A stretch of DNA of 48,067 nucleotides from Bradyrhizobium macuxiense (GTDB lineage Bacteria; Pseudomonadota; Alphaproteobacteria; Rhizobiales; Xanthobacteraceae), in NCBI RefSeq assembly GCF_001542415.1, contig NZ_LNCU01000036.1, positions 39,179 through 87,245 of the forward strand, in the 5' to 3' direction. Below the pieces are notes generated by a model. The model was not told the DNA's origin, ran no database searches, and worked only from the letters and a program-made list of their open reading frames with translations. Every line of letters starts with the position of its first letter. Position 1 is the stretch's first letter. Position numbers and translations under genes: made by a program. Shown in pieces: positions 1-8,671 of the stretch.

Positions 1-30
1 CCGCCGGTCTGACCCAGCAGCGAAACGGCC

Positions 31-1191
31 ATGCTCCCTTCTTTCGCAGACCTGCCGCCAGGCGAGGGGGTCACGCACGTAGCGGTGATGTCGCCCGCGG
101 ACATCGCCGGAACGGGATTGGGCGAGGGCATGACCGTGTTCTGGCTGGGCGACCGTCCGATCGGCCACATCCTGATGCGTGAGGGACTGCAGATCGGCTC
201 GCGGATTGATCACATCGATGCCGACTTTCTCACCTCTATCGGGGACGAGTCGCAAAGGCAGGTCCAACCGACTGTCTCGGCGAGCGTGGTCATCTGTACG
301 CGGGACCGGCCGGAAGAGCTCGCCGCATGCCTTGCGTCATTGCCGCGACAAACCTTTCGGCCGCGTGAGATCATCGTGGTCGATAACGCATCACGCGACC
401 AGCGCACGCGCGATGTCGCGCTGGCCGCGGGAGTGGTCTACGTACGCGAAGATCGGCCCGGGCTCGATATCGCCCGCAATACCGGCGTGCTTCGCGCAAC
501 CGGCGACATCGTGGCCTTCACCGACGACGACGTCGTGCTTCACCCCCGTTGGCTGGAGCACCTGGTGGCCGCATTCGATCAGCCGCAGGTGGCGGCCGTG
601 ACCGGGCTTGTCCTTCCGGCCGAACTCGCAACCGAGGCGCAGCGGCACTTTGAAACCTATTGGGGGTTTGGCAAGGGTTACCGGGAGCGGGACTTCGACA
701 GTTCAAGCTTCAAGTCACATCGCAGGGATGCATTCCCGGCGTGGGAAATCGGTGCCGGGGCCAGCATGGCATTCCGTCGCGACGTGTTTGAACGGATCGG
801 CTTGTTCGACGAACGTCTCGATGTCGGTCAGGCGGGATGCTCCGGTGATTCGGAATATTGGTACCGCCTGCTCGCAAGTGGCTACACGTGCCGCTACGCG
901 CCTTCCTCGGTGGCGTTCCATTCGCACCGGCGGACGATGGAAGGGCTCGCGAGCCAGATCTACTACTACATGCGGGGCCACGTCGCGGCGCTCCTGGTCC
1001 AGTATGAGCGCACGGCGCTCCAGGGGAACCGGGTGCGCGCTTACTTGTACCTTCCGACATGGTACTCCTACCGGCTGCTTCGCAGGGCCATCGGACGCAA
1101 GCGCATTGACGACCGCTTTCTCAAGGAGGAGATCGCCGGCTGCGTGTCAGGATTCCGCTTCTACCACAGCAAGGGGAAGTGCGAATGGTGA
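31..1191 (+). CDS. Family 2 glycosyltransferase
   Basis: A 386-residue GT-A fold glycosyltransferase that should transfer a sugar from a nucleotide donor in the cytoplasm during surface glycan synthesis. Residues 1-80 form an N-terminal extension. The GT2 core starts with SASVVICTRDRPEEL near residue 84, and the metal/nucleotide site is the triple Asp at about 165-167 in FTDDDVV. A later GAGASMAFRR and a C-terminal region rich in aromatic and basic residues fit a membrane-associated enzyme. The start is the first ATG after an in-frame TGA at 10-12, which may be the stop of an upstream gene outside the window; no good Shine-Dalgarno is visible. The 3' end overlaps the next gene, so the two are probably translated together. 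Donor and acceptor cannot be told from sequence. Confidence 0.88.
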   Translation: MLPSFADLPPGEGVTHVAVMSPADIAGTGLGEGMTVFWLGDRPIGHILMREGLQIGSRIDHIDADFLTSIGDESQRQVQPTVSASVVICTRDRPEELAACLASLPRQTFRPREIIVVDNASRDQRTRDVALAAGVVYVREDRPGLDIARNTGVLRATGDIVAFTDDDVVLHPRWLEHLVAAFDQPQVAAVTGLVLPAELATEAQRHFETYWGFGKGYRERDFDSSSFKSHRRDAFPAWEIGAGASMAFRRDVFERIGLFDERLDVGQAGCSGDSEYWYRLLASGYTCRYAPSSVAFHSHRRTMEGLASQIYYYMRGHVAALLVQYERTALQGNRVRAYLYLPTWYSYRLLRRAIGRKRIDDRFLKEEIAGCVSGFRFYHSKGKCEW

Positions 1192-4124
1192 CCGGTTCAC
1201 GCAGCTCGATCGTCATCCCCGCGCGCGATGCCGAGAAGACCATCGCCAGGACGCTCGAAAGCGTGTTGGCGCAGACCGATCCGGGATGGGAAGCGCTGAT
1301 CGTTGATGACGGATCCGTCGACGCAACGCCAGCGATCGTTGCCGGATACGTCGCGCGGGACACGCGCTTCGTTCTGCTCAAGTCAGACGGGCGAGGTGTA
1401 TCGACGGCGCGCAATGTCGGCCTGTCCAGCGCAAGCGGTGAGCGGCTTCTGTTCCTCGACAGCGACGACTGGATCGACGCGCAATTCCTGGAGAAGATGA
1501 ACGCGGCGTTGGATGAAAATCCTTCAGCGATCGCCGCCTGCTGCGATCATTGCCGCGTGATGCCTGACGGCGGCCAAAGGCCTCGCTATCGCAACGCAGT
1601 GGTTGCGGCCAATCCCTTCGAAGCGTTCGCGCGCAGTTGTCCCGTCGCGGTTCACGGCGTTCTGGTCAAAAGAAGCGCAGTCGTGGGGGTTGGTGGCTTT
1701 GACGCCAATCTTCGCACCTGCGAGGAATGGGATCTCTGGCAGCGTATCGCGCGAACTGGCGGCAACTGGATTCATGTCGACGAGTTGCTCGCCTATTATT
1801 GGTCGAGCGAACATTCCCTGTCCGGGGATGTCAGGCAAATGCTGTCCGACGGGACGGCGGTTATCGCTCGTGGATTTTCTGTCGATGAACGGGTCGCGAA
1901 TCCGGCGGAAGAGCATCGGAACGGCGCATGCGTCGCTTTCGACAGGTCACAGGCGTCGGCGCATTCCTATTTTGCGTTGTGGTGCCGCGGCATCGATTGT
2001 GCTCGCGGCAACGAGAACCGCCTTTCCCGGGACGTGCTTGGCGACATACCGCAATTGGTCACCGCTGCGGATCAGATCGCGTTTTGCCTGCTGGACTCGA
2101 TCTCGGTGGGGGCCCGCGCAACGCCCGCGAGATTGGCCCGTCGCTGGCAGGAGTTCGGCGCGCATGTGACCGAGCTGATCACTGCAATCGGACAAGCCTG
2201 GAATGATCCGGCAGAGGCCCGAAGGATCCAGTATCGGTTCGAGCGCACGCTGCTCGACTACGACGACCTCTCGGCGCCGCGGCAGCTTGCCCTGACAATG
2301 GGCCTCCGTGTCGATCTTCGGCAGCTGCCCGCGTTCTGTCCGCCCCAAGATGTGGACCGGCTCTACGTCTATGTCTGCGATGGACCGCAGGTGCTGGCCT
2401 TGCTCGATGTCGGATTGCTCGGAGCGGTGGATCGCGAATTCTGGGTGACGCTGGTCCGCGGGCATCTCGCTCACCTGCCTATTCCGGCGGGCTGGAATTG
2501 GCGACTCCGAGACCTCGGCTGGCCCACCAAGTTGATCAAGCGAGTTGGTCAACTCGTGCGGAGCGGGCCGGACAGCCACGAGCATCGACTGCGGGTGCTG
2601 CAAGAGCGCATGTCGAACGAAGTCGCATCGCGGCCTGCATTGAGCGAGCCGGTGCCGGGCATCGGCCACAGTCACGCTCTTGAAGAAGGCCCGCGCGACC
2701 TTGGACGGGCGTTGTTCTGGGACAGGTTCTTCGAAACAGAAGACCCTTGGAACTACGGCTCGCCCTATGAGCAGGAGAAGTACCGTCGGCAACTGGACTT
2801 GTTGCCTGCTGCGCGGCCGGAACGTGCGATCGAGTTGGCCTGCGCAGAAGGGCATTTCAGCCGGCAACTGGCGTCCAGGGTTGGTCACCTCCTGGCGTCC
2901 GATATTTCATCGACCGCGCTCGATCGGGCTCGCTTGCGATGCAGCGACATCCGGAATGTGGATTTCGTCAAGCTTGATCTGTCGGCTGACCGGCTCCCCG
3001 ATGCTATGGATCTCGTCTGTTGCTCCGAGGTGCTTTACTACCTGGATGACCAAACCGAACTGCAGCGTGTTGCGCGAGGAATCGCGCGGGCCTTGCGCCC
3101 CGGTGGCCATCTCATCACGGCGCACAGTTACGTCTTGCAGGACGATACGTCTCGCACCGGGTTCGATTGGGAAAGCCCGTACGGGGCCGAGACGATTGCG
3201 CGGGTGATGGCAGAGTTGCCAGAGCTTGCGCTAGAGGCGTCGATACAGACCGAACTCTATCGCCTCGATCGCTACAGACGCCTAGCACCTGGCGAGGTCA
3301 AGCCTGATCCGCAGGTGAGGGCTGCGCAAATTGATGCGCCGATCGAACGGGAGGTTGCGCGATTTGTCGTGAGGAACGGCGCCGTCAAGCGGCGATCGGA
3401 CGTCCGGCAATCGGAGCGACGCTCGCACGTTCCGGTCTTGATGTACCATCGCATTGCAGCCGATGGACCGGAGCAGCTTGCGCGCTATCGCGTCAATCCG
3501 GATGACTTTGCGGAGCAGATGTTGTGGTTGCGAAGAAATGGCTACCACACGATCAACTCGGAGCAGTTGGCCTGGTTTGTCGCCAACAACCACCCCTTTG
3601 AGGGCAGGCCGCTGCTGATCACCTTCGACGACGGGTATCTGGATTTTGCCGAGCAGGCCTGGCCGGTGCTGAAATCCAACGATCTCTCCGCGGAAGTGTT
3701 CATCGTCACCGATCTGGTTGGTGCGCGGGCTGAGTGGGATGCGTCATTCGGAACGCCGGCGCCGCTGATGGATGCCGACAGGATCATCGCGCTTGCCGGC
3801 GAAGGCGCGATGTTCGGCAGCCATCTTGCGCGCCATCCTCGAACCGACAGGCTTTCAAGTGCAGAGCTTGCCGAGGAACTGCTGCGGTCCCGCATCCAGC
3901 TCGAGACCTGGCTGGAGCGGCCCACCTCGTCGCTTGCCGCTCCATTTGGATGCACCGATCAGCGGTTTCGAATCCTCGCCGCGGAGTGCGGCTATAAGGC
4001 TGTATTCAACACGGTCGAGCGGGCCGCCGGCTTGCAGGACGATTTGCTCGACCTTCCGCGCATCGAGGTGAGGGGCGACCATAGTCTGGACGCATTCGTG
4101 CACTGCTTGGAGCAGTATCAATGA
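1185..4124 (+). CDS. Three-domain protein: GT2 glycosyltransferase, NodS-like methyltransferase, NodB-like polysaccharide deacetylase
   Basis: One chain of 979 residues carries three enzyme modules. Residues about 5-230 are a GT2 domain (SSIVIPARDAE, LIVDDGS, DSDDW near 91-95). Residues about 505-640 are a SAM-dependent methyltransferase resembling NodS: a DPWNYGSPYEQEKY lead-in, AIELACAEGHFSRQL for the SAM loop near 548, and EVLYYLDD. Residues about 749-977 are a NodB/carbohydrate esterase 4 deacetylase with VPVLMYHRI, TFDDGY near 812, HLARH near 880 (an intact Asp-His-His metal site) and APFG near 918. Residues 240-505 are unassigned. I chose ATG 1185 because AAGGGGAAG lies just upstream; a GTG at 1179 is also open. 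It overlaps the stop of the previous gene and its own stop overlaps the next ATG. I recall this architecture as an annotated but uncharacterised protein type. The glycan substrate is unknown. Confidence 0.85.
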   Translation: MVTGSRSSIVIPARDAEKTIARTLESVLAQTDPGWEALIVDDGSVDATPAIVAGYVARDTRFVLLKSDGRGVSTARNVGLSSASGERLLFLDSDDWIDAQFLEKMNAALDENPSAIAACCDHCRVMPDGGQRPRYRNAVVAANPFEAFARSCPVAVHGVLVKRSAVVGVGGFDANLRTCEEWDLWQRIARTGGNWIHVDELLAYYWSSEHSLSGDVRQMLSDGTAVIARGFSVDERVANPAEEHRNGACVAFDRSQASAHSYFALWCRGIDCARGNENRLSRDVLGDIPQLVTAADQIAFCLLDSISVGARATPARLARRWQEFGAHVTELITAIGQAWNDPAEARRIQYRFERTLLDYDDLSAPRQLALTMGLRVDLRQLPAFCPPQDVDRLYVYVCDGPQVLALLDVGLLGAVDREFWVTLVRGHLAHLPIPAGWNWRLRDLGWPTKLIKRVGQLVRSGPDSHEHRLRVLQERMSNEVASRPALSEPVPGIGHSHALEEGPRDLGRALFWDRFFETEDPWNYGSPYEQEKYRRQLDLLPAARPERAIELACAEGHFSRQLASRVGHLLASDISSTALDRARLRCSDIRNVDFVKLDLSADRLPDAMDLVCCSEVLYYLDDQTELQRVARGIARALRPGGHLITAHSYVLQDDTSRTGFDWESPYGAETIARVMAELPELALEASIQTELYRLDRYRRLAPGEVKPDPQVRAAQIDAPIEREVARFVVRNGAVKRRSDVRQSERRSHVPVLMYHRIAADGPEQLARYRVNPDDFAEQMLWLRRNGYHTINSEQLAWFVANNHPFEGRPLLITFDDGYLDFAEQAWPVLKSNDLSAEVFIVTDLVGARAEWDASFGTPAPLMDADRIIALAGEGAMFGSHLARHPRTDRLSSAELAEELLRSRIQLETWLERPTSSLAAPFGCTDQRFRILAAECGYKAVFNTVERAAGLQDDLLDLPRIEVRGDHSLDAFVHCLEQYQ

Positions 4125-5128
4125 GTACAAGTACGTGCCTGGTCAGTGTCGTTATTCCAGCGTTCAACGCTGAGGCCACCATCGACGAGACGCTTCGCAG
4201 CGTCAGGTCGCAGTCGCATGAGCAGCTCGAGATCATCGTGGTGGACGATGGTTCCACCGACGACACGCTCGTGGTGGCGCAGCGGCATGCGGATCGTGAT
4301 CCGCGCATTGCGATCATCAAGCAGGACAACGCCGGTGTGGCGGCCGCTCGCAATGCCGGATGGCAGGCTGCGCACGCTGAATTCATCGCATTCATCGACG
4401 CCGATGATCTGTGGGCGCCCGGCAAGATCGAACGGCAGCTCCAGGCGATGATTGACGGAGGAGAGCGGACCGGCCTCGTCTACAGCTGGTATGCCTGGAT
4501 CGATGCCAAGAGCCGCGTCAGCGTGAAATGCGATCCGGTGTTTCACGCCGGCGAGGTGCTTGACTATCTGTTCGAGGGCAACTTCATCGGCAACGGAAGC
4601 GCGGCAATGGTCCGGAGGGAAGCCCTGATTGCGGCGCGCGGATTCGAAAGTGGTCTCCGCGCATCCGGTGCGCAGGGCTGCGAGGATCTGCTGTTCTATT
4701 GCCGCGTTGCTGAGACCTACCACTTCGCGGTGGTTCCTGCATATGAGATCGGCTACCGCTATTTGCCGAACAACATGTCCAGCGACATGACGCGGATGTT
4801 CCGCTCCTGGATGTTGGTTGCCGACGAGATGGCGGCTCGGCATCCCGATCGGATCGCCTTGCTCGATCGTGGAATCAGCAACTACGCAAGGTGGCTGCTC
4901 CGCAGAGCGCTGACGGGCGGCCATTTGCGGTATTTTGCATCGGTCCTCTCGCTGCTGTTCCAGCGGAATCCCGTGTTGGCCGTCAAGGTCGCTACGCTTA
5001 GCCTGCCGCGGGACATCCTCTCTGCAACGTGGTGGACGTTCCGGAATCTGCGACAGCGAGAGTTCCGACGGCCATTGCCGTCATTCCTGATCGGCGACCC
5101 CAGTCAATCCCGATGGCAGAAAGCATAG
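4121..5128 (+). CDS. Family 2 glycosyltransferase
   Basis: A 335-residue GT2 enzyme. The N-terminus reads LVSVVIPAFNAEATIDETL, followed by IIVVDDGSTDDT and the metal-binding DADD at residues 93-96. NAGVAAARNAGW is a typical GT2 segment between the nucleotide and acceptor parts. The C-terminal third has hydrophobic and basic stretches (RWLLRRALTGG, YFASVLSLLF) suggesting association with the inner membrane. Its ATG shares four bases with the stop of the preceding fused protein, so translation is coupled, and an ABC exporter gene follows directly. It likely adds another sugar to the same glycan; the linkage cannot be predicted. Confidence 0.88.
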   Translation: MSTSTCLVSVVIPAFNAEATIDETLRSVRSQSHEQLEIIVVDDGSTDDTLVVAQRHADRDPRIAIIKQDNAGVAAARNAGWQAAHAEFIAFIDADDLWAPGKIERQLQAMIDGGERTGLVYSWYAWIDAKSRVSVKCDPVFHAGEVLDYLFEGNFIGNGSAAMVRREALIAARGFESGLRASGAQGCEDLLFYCRVAETYHFAVVPAYEIGYRYLPNNMSSDMTRMFRSWMLVADEMAARHPDRIALLDRGISNYARWLLRRALTGGHLRYFASVLSLLFQRNPVLAVKVATLSLPRDILSATWWTFRNLRQREFRRPLPSFLIGDPSQSRWQKA

Positions 5129-6945
5129 ACGACATGAAGAGGCCGAAAGCGGCGCGGCGCGCGGCATTGGCCGAACTGTGGCGGCTCCTCAAGGTGGCTC
5201 CGCTGCCGCGTTGGGCGACGCCGCTGCTGATCGTGCTTGGCGTGGCTTCATCGCTGGCGGAGACGGTCGGGATCACGCTCGTGCTGCTCTTCTTCTATCT
5301 CGCCATGGGACAGGTGGAACTTGCCACGTCCACTAGCGGCTTTTTAGGCGATGCGCTCCGGCATGCGACCAGCTGGTTTCACAGCACGACCGAGACCGCG
5401 CTGGTGGTGCTTCTTCTGATCATCGTGCGCGGCGCGCTGGCCTTCGCCAATACGTTGATCAGCGCGCATGTCGGCGAGCAGATCAATGAAGTCGCGCGCA
5501 ACCGCGTCCATCTGCAGTATCTGTCGACGTCATTTTCATTTTTCCAGCGTCATGACGAAGCCTACCTGATGGAGGTCCTCGGGACCGAGACGTGGTTGAT
5601 CTCGGGAGCCTACAGCAGCCTTACCCGCATCATCGTCAGCTCCTGCTCGATCTTCCTGTTTCTGTCATTTCTCCTGGCGCTCTCGGTGAAGATTACGGTG
5701 ATGGCTGTGGCAGCCTCGCTGGTCGTCTCTGCCGGGATGCGTCATCTTTCCCGGCCGATACAGGAGCTCGGTAGCGGTGTGAAGCTCGTTCATCAGCGGC
5801 TGGGAGAGCACATGCTGATGACCCTTCAGGGCATGCGGACGATCCGTGCGTATGGCCAGGAGAAGGTGCATCAGGAGCGCTTCGAGGGCGCGTCGGCGGA
5901 AGCGCGCCGGGTTGCGCTGGGACTCGCGCGTCTCTCCGCGCTGGTGTCTCCGCTCACCGAGGTCGGATATCTCGTGGTGCTGTGCCTCGTCATCGCGTCT
6001 GCCAACATGTGGGGAATCGGGTTCGCAACCAGCCTGACGGCGGTTGCCTTGCTCTATCGGTTGCAGCCGCATATGCGCGAGCTGGAGACCAGCCTGCTCT
6101 ATATGGCGCAGATTGAGCCGCAGCTGCGCTCGATCCGGCTCATGCTGGCGAAGGACGACAAGGAATATCCGAAGCCCGGGCATCTCGCGATCGACCGGCT
6201 GGGCGACGGGATCTCGTTCCACAACGTGACCTTCCGTTACGACGCGGGGGCCGATCCGGCGCTGCGCGACGTCTCCTTTGACATTCCGGCGGGCAAGATC
6301 ACCGCGCTCGTCGGCGCGAGCGGAGCGGGCAAGACCACGATCGTGAACCTGCTGCTCGGCCTTTATTCAGCGACGGAGGGATGCATTCGGGTCGATGGTC
6401 GTCCCATCGATGATATCCGCCGAACGGACTGGCTTGGTCTGCTCGCGATTGCCGGCCAGGACGTCGACCTCGTCGAGGGCACCGTGATCGACAATGTGCG
6501 CATGTCCAAGAGCGACGCGTCGGAGGCGGAGATTCTGCACGCGCTACGTGTCGCGGGTATTTCGGAGATGGTCGAGGCGCTGCCCGACAAGTACGACTCC
6601 TGGATCGGGCAGCACGGCACGCGCTTTTCGGGCGGACAGCGCCAGCGCCTTGGCCTGGCCCGCGCGATCGTGCGCAAGCCCGAGTTCCTGATCCTTGACG
6701 AGGCCATGAGTGCGCTCGATCGCTCGCTGGAGGAAAGCGTCAAGCGCGCCATCCAGCAGCAGCTCAACGGCCGCACCTTGCTCCTCATCACCCACCGTCT
6801 GGAGTCAGTGCTCGACGCGGATCACGTGGTGTGCCTCGAGGCCGGCCGGGTTAGCGCGGAGGGACCGCCTGCAAAGTTGCTTGCGGACTCGAGCAATGTG
6901 TTTTCCCGGAATCTTCGCGTCGGAGCCGTTCGGGCCGGCCATTGA
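5113..6945 (+). CDS. ABC transporter, fused membrane and ATPase domains (glycan or lipid-linked sugar exporter)
   Basis: A half-transporter of about 610 residues with the MsbA/exporter layout. An N-terminal membrane domain of about six helices (for example TPLLIVLGVASSLAETVGITL and IFLFLSFLLALSV) is followed by the ATPase. The ATPase has Walker A GASGAGKTT near residue 401, the signature FSGGQRQRLGLARAI, Walker B EFLILDEAMSAL and the switch His in LLITHRLES. It probably works as a homodimer in the inner membrane, exporting the product of the upstream glycosyltransferases. The start is uncertain: ATG 5113 overlaps the previous gene by 16 bases, ATG 5134 lies just after its stop, and the frame stays open back to a GTG at 5029. 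No strong Shine-Dalgarno decides between them. It ends the operon; the next gene is convergent after about 44 bases. Confidence 0.88.
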   Translation: MAESIDDMKRPKAARRAALAELWRLLKVAPLPRWATPLLIVLGVASSLAETVGITLVLLFFYLAMGQVELATSTSGFLGDALRHATSWFHSTTETALVVLLLIIVRGALAFANTLISAHVGEQINEVARNRVHLQYLSTSFSFFQRHDEAYLMEVLGTETWLISGAYSSLTRIIVSSCSIFLFLSFLLALSVKITVMAVAASLVVSAGMRHLSRPIQELGSGVKLVHQRLGEHMLMTLQGMRTIRAYGQEKVHQERFEGASAEARRVALGLARLSALVSPLTEVGYLVVLCLVIASANMWGIGFATSLTAVALLYRLQPHMRELETSLLYMAQIEPQLRSIRLMLAKDDKEYPKPGHLAIDRLGDGISFHNVTFRYDAGADPALRDVSFDIPAGKITALVGASGAGKTTIVNLLLGLYSATEGCIRVDGRPIDDIRRTDWLGLLAIAGQDVDLVEGTVIDNVRMSKSDASEAEILHALRVAGISEMVEALPDKYDSWIGQHGTRFSGGQRQRLGLARAIVRKPEFLILDEAMSALDRSLEESVKRAIQQQLNGRTLLLITHRLESVLDADHVVCLEAGRVSAEGPPAKLLADSSNVFSRNLRVGAVRAGH

Positions 6946-6989
6946 AATTGCCAACGCGCGACAATTCAGCGTCTCCTCCCCGGAGAGGG

Positions 6990-8144
6990 TCAAGGCTTCC
7001 TGCAGTCGGAGTAGAAGGTACCGTTGGTCGCAACGATGCGCTCGATGCAGTGCTTGGGATCGACGACTGCGCCGTCGACCGTGAAATCGTAGGCCTGGTT
7101 CTTGATGATCAGCGCGTAACGGCCGGGCGTCAGCTCCAGCGCGGGATCTTCGCTGTGCAGCTCGTACATTTCCGGATTGTCGGGCAGCGGCGACACGCGG
7201 AACGGGAATGTGACGTTTCGGATCACCCAGCTGTCGCCATCCTCGGGTCGTTTGCCAGCGACCTCGGCGGAGAACTCTCGCGCGACCTTGGCGATCACGC
7301 GCACCTCCGCGCGGTCGGGCGCCGCATCGTGGCGGAATACGATGAACTTGGGACGTCCACTCGAGAGCATTGTGTGGCTCGGCGTTCGTAGCGCAGCCGA
7401 CACCGCGACGCGGATATCGGGGGGACGGCCAGGCAGTAGCTCCATCTCGGCCAGGGACTCGCCTTCGATCGCATAGACGCCGTAATCCGTTGGTCGCAAC
7501 GGATTGGGCTTCGGCGGCGGGACTGGAGCAGCCGCAGCCACCGCTGCGACCGGTGCGCGCTGTTGGACGGGGACCGTAGCCTGCTCCTGCAGGGGCGACC
7601 CGTGTTGCACCCAGGATGCCAGCCGGTGCCTCTGCTGGATGACGATCGCGGCTGCGCCGACGACGAGCAACACCGCAACGGTTCGCATCGCGAGTGGTGA
7701 CAGCGGATGGAGGAACCTGCTGCGTGCTGCCGCAGTCGGATCGATCGAGGTGGCCGGCCGTCGTCGGCGGCCCGATCTGTCGAGGTCGGCGGCGGACAGG
7801 CTGCGCGCCGCGCCGGAGCCGTCTTGCAGCCTAGGGACTTGCGGTGGTGCCAGGGCGAATTGCTGCCTCGAAAAATCCTCGACGCCGCGAATGGCGGCTT
7901 CGAGGGCGAGCTGGGTCCGCTTGATGTCCTCTTCATCCGTGGACGTGAACTGTTCCCGTAGCTTGTAGCGGGCGAGATCGTAGACCGCTTGGCGCAGGTG
8001 CTCGGGGCTGTGCTCGACCGTGTCGATCATACGGGCGATGACAAGCGCGAACTGGACCTCGTTGGAACCTTGATCCAACGGGCCGTCATCGTTCGGCAAC
8101 AAGCCGTCCGAACCCACCGGGTCCTGCGGAGTCGCTTTCTGCAT
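6990..8144 (-). CDS. Conserved one-pass membrane protein of unknown function
   Basis: A 384-residue protein I do not recognise as a named family. Residues 1-140 are soluble and include a helical, charged part (ARMIDTVEHSPEHLRQAVYDLARYKL). A single membrane helix (RTVAVLLVVGAAAIVIQQ) follows near 155-172, then an Ala/Pro-rich linker and a C-terminal domain of about 170 residues. That domain is probably periplasmic, beta-rich, and carries two Cys near its end (PKHC and YSDC) that could form a disulfide. The reading frame is long, has normal GC-rich codon use and lacks an equally good alternative on the other strand. It converges on the ABC exporter gene and diverges from the small secreted protein gene. 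A role linked to the neighbouring surface-glycan genes is possible but unsupported. Confidence 0.8.
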   Translation of the reverse strand: MQKATPQDPVGSDGLLPNDDGPLDQGSNEVQFALVIARMIDTVEHSPEHLRQAVYDLARYKLREQFTSTDEEDIKRTQLALEAAIRGVEDFSRQQFALAPPQVPRLQDGSGAARSLSAADLDRSGRRRRPATSIDPTAAARSRFLHPLSPLAMRTVAVLLVVGAAAIVIQQRHRLASWVQHGSPLQEQATVPVQQRAPVAAVAAAAPVPPPKPNPLRPTDYGVYAIEGESLAEMELLPGRPPDIRVAVSAALRTPSHTMLSSGRPKFIVFRHDAAPDRAEVRVIAKVAREFSAEVAGKRPEDGDSWVIRNVTFPFRVSPLPDNPEMYELHSEDPALELTPGRYALIIKNQAYDFTVDGAVVDPKHCIERIVATNGTFYSDCRKP

Positions 8145-8280
8145 GGTTACAGATTTAACCAGCTTCGATCACCGTTGTGTGAGCTTTTCGCTTAAACCAA
8201 ATCGCGGCATTCTGACTAGAATATGTGCCAACGATGGCGGCGCCTTGTCGGCGCGGCCCGGCAGGTGAGAAGAGGGTTCC

Positions 8281-8562
8281 ATGTTCCCCAGCTTGAAGTT
8301 CGGACGCGCGATGCCGGTGCTGGTCGGCGTGGCACTGAGCCTGGTTCCCAATTTCGCTTCGGCGATTACGGCTGAAGTGGCCCGAAAGTGCCATACGCTG
8401 ACCGCGGCACAATTTCCGCCGCGCTTGCCCGGGAACCCGGCGGCTGGAAGTGCCAAAGGATCGGGGCGCGAGCAAACCGACTTTTACAACAAATGCGTAG
8501 CGAATGGCGGCAAGCCGGACGACAGCGCCGCTCCCCCCAACAGTGCCACTCCTGCCAAATGA
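8281..8562 (+). CDS. Small secreted protein of unknown function
   Basis: A 93-residue product with a clear Sec signal peptide: a basic N-terminus (MFPSLKFGR), a hydrophobic core (AMPVLVGVALSLVP) and a cleavage site after ASA near residue 28. The mature part of about 65 residues has two Cys (ARKCHTL and YNKCVANGG) that could pair in the periplasm, and a Pro/Ala/Ser-rich tail. A purine-rich stretch (GAGAAGAGGG) sits just upstream of the ATG and can serve as ribosome binding site. The gene is divergent from the membrane protein at 6990-8144 with about 136 bases between them. No function is assigned. Confidence 0.7.
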   Translation: MFPSLKFGRAMPVLVGVALSLVPNFASAITAEVARKCHTLTAAQFPPRLPGNPAAGSAKGSGREQTDFYNKCVANGGKPDDSAAPPNSATPAK

Positions 8563-8671
8563 CCAGTTGAACCTTACCGATCAGGACGCCGCGGCGCCCG
8601 GCGTTCGCCGCCCGCGCTTGGTCAGCTGCGCGAGCGCGACGCAAGAGGAAGCATTCCGCCGCGAGGCGACG

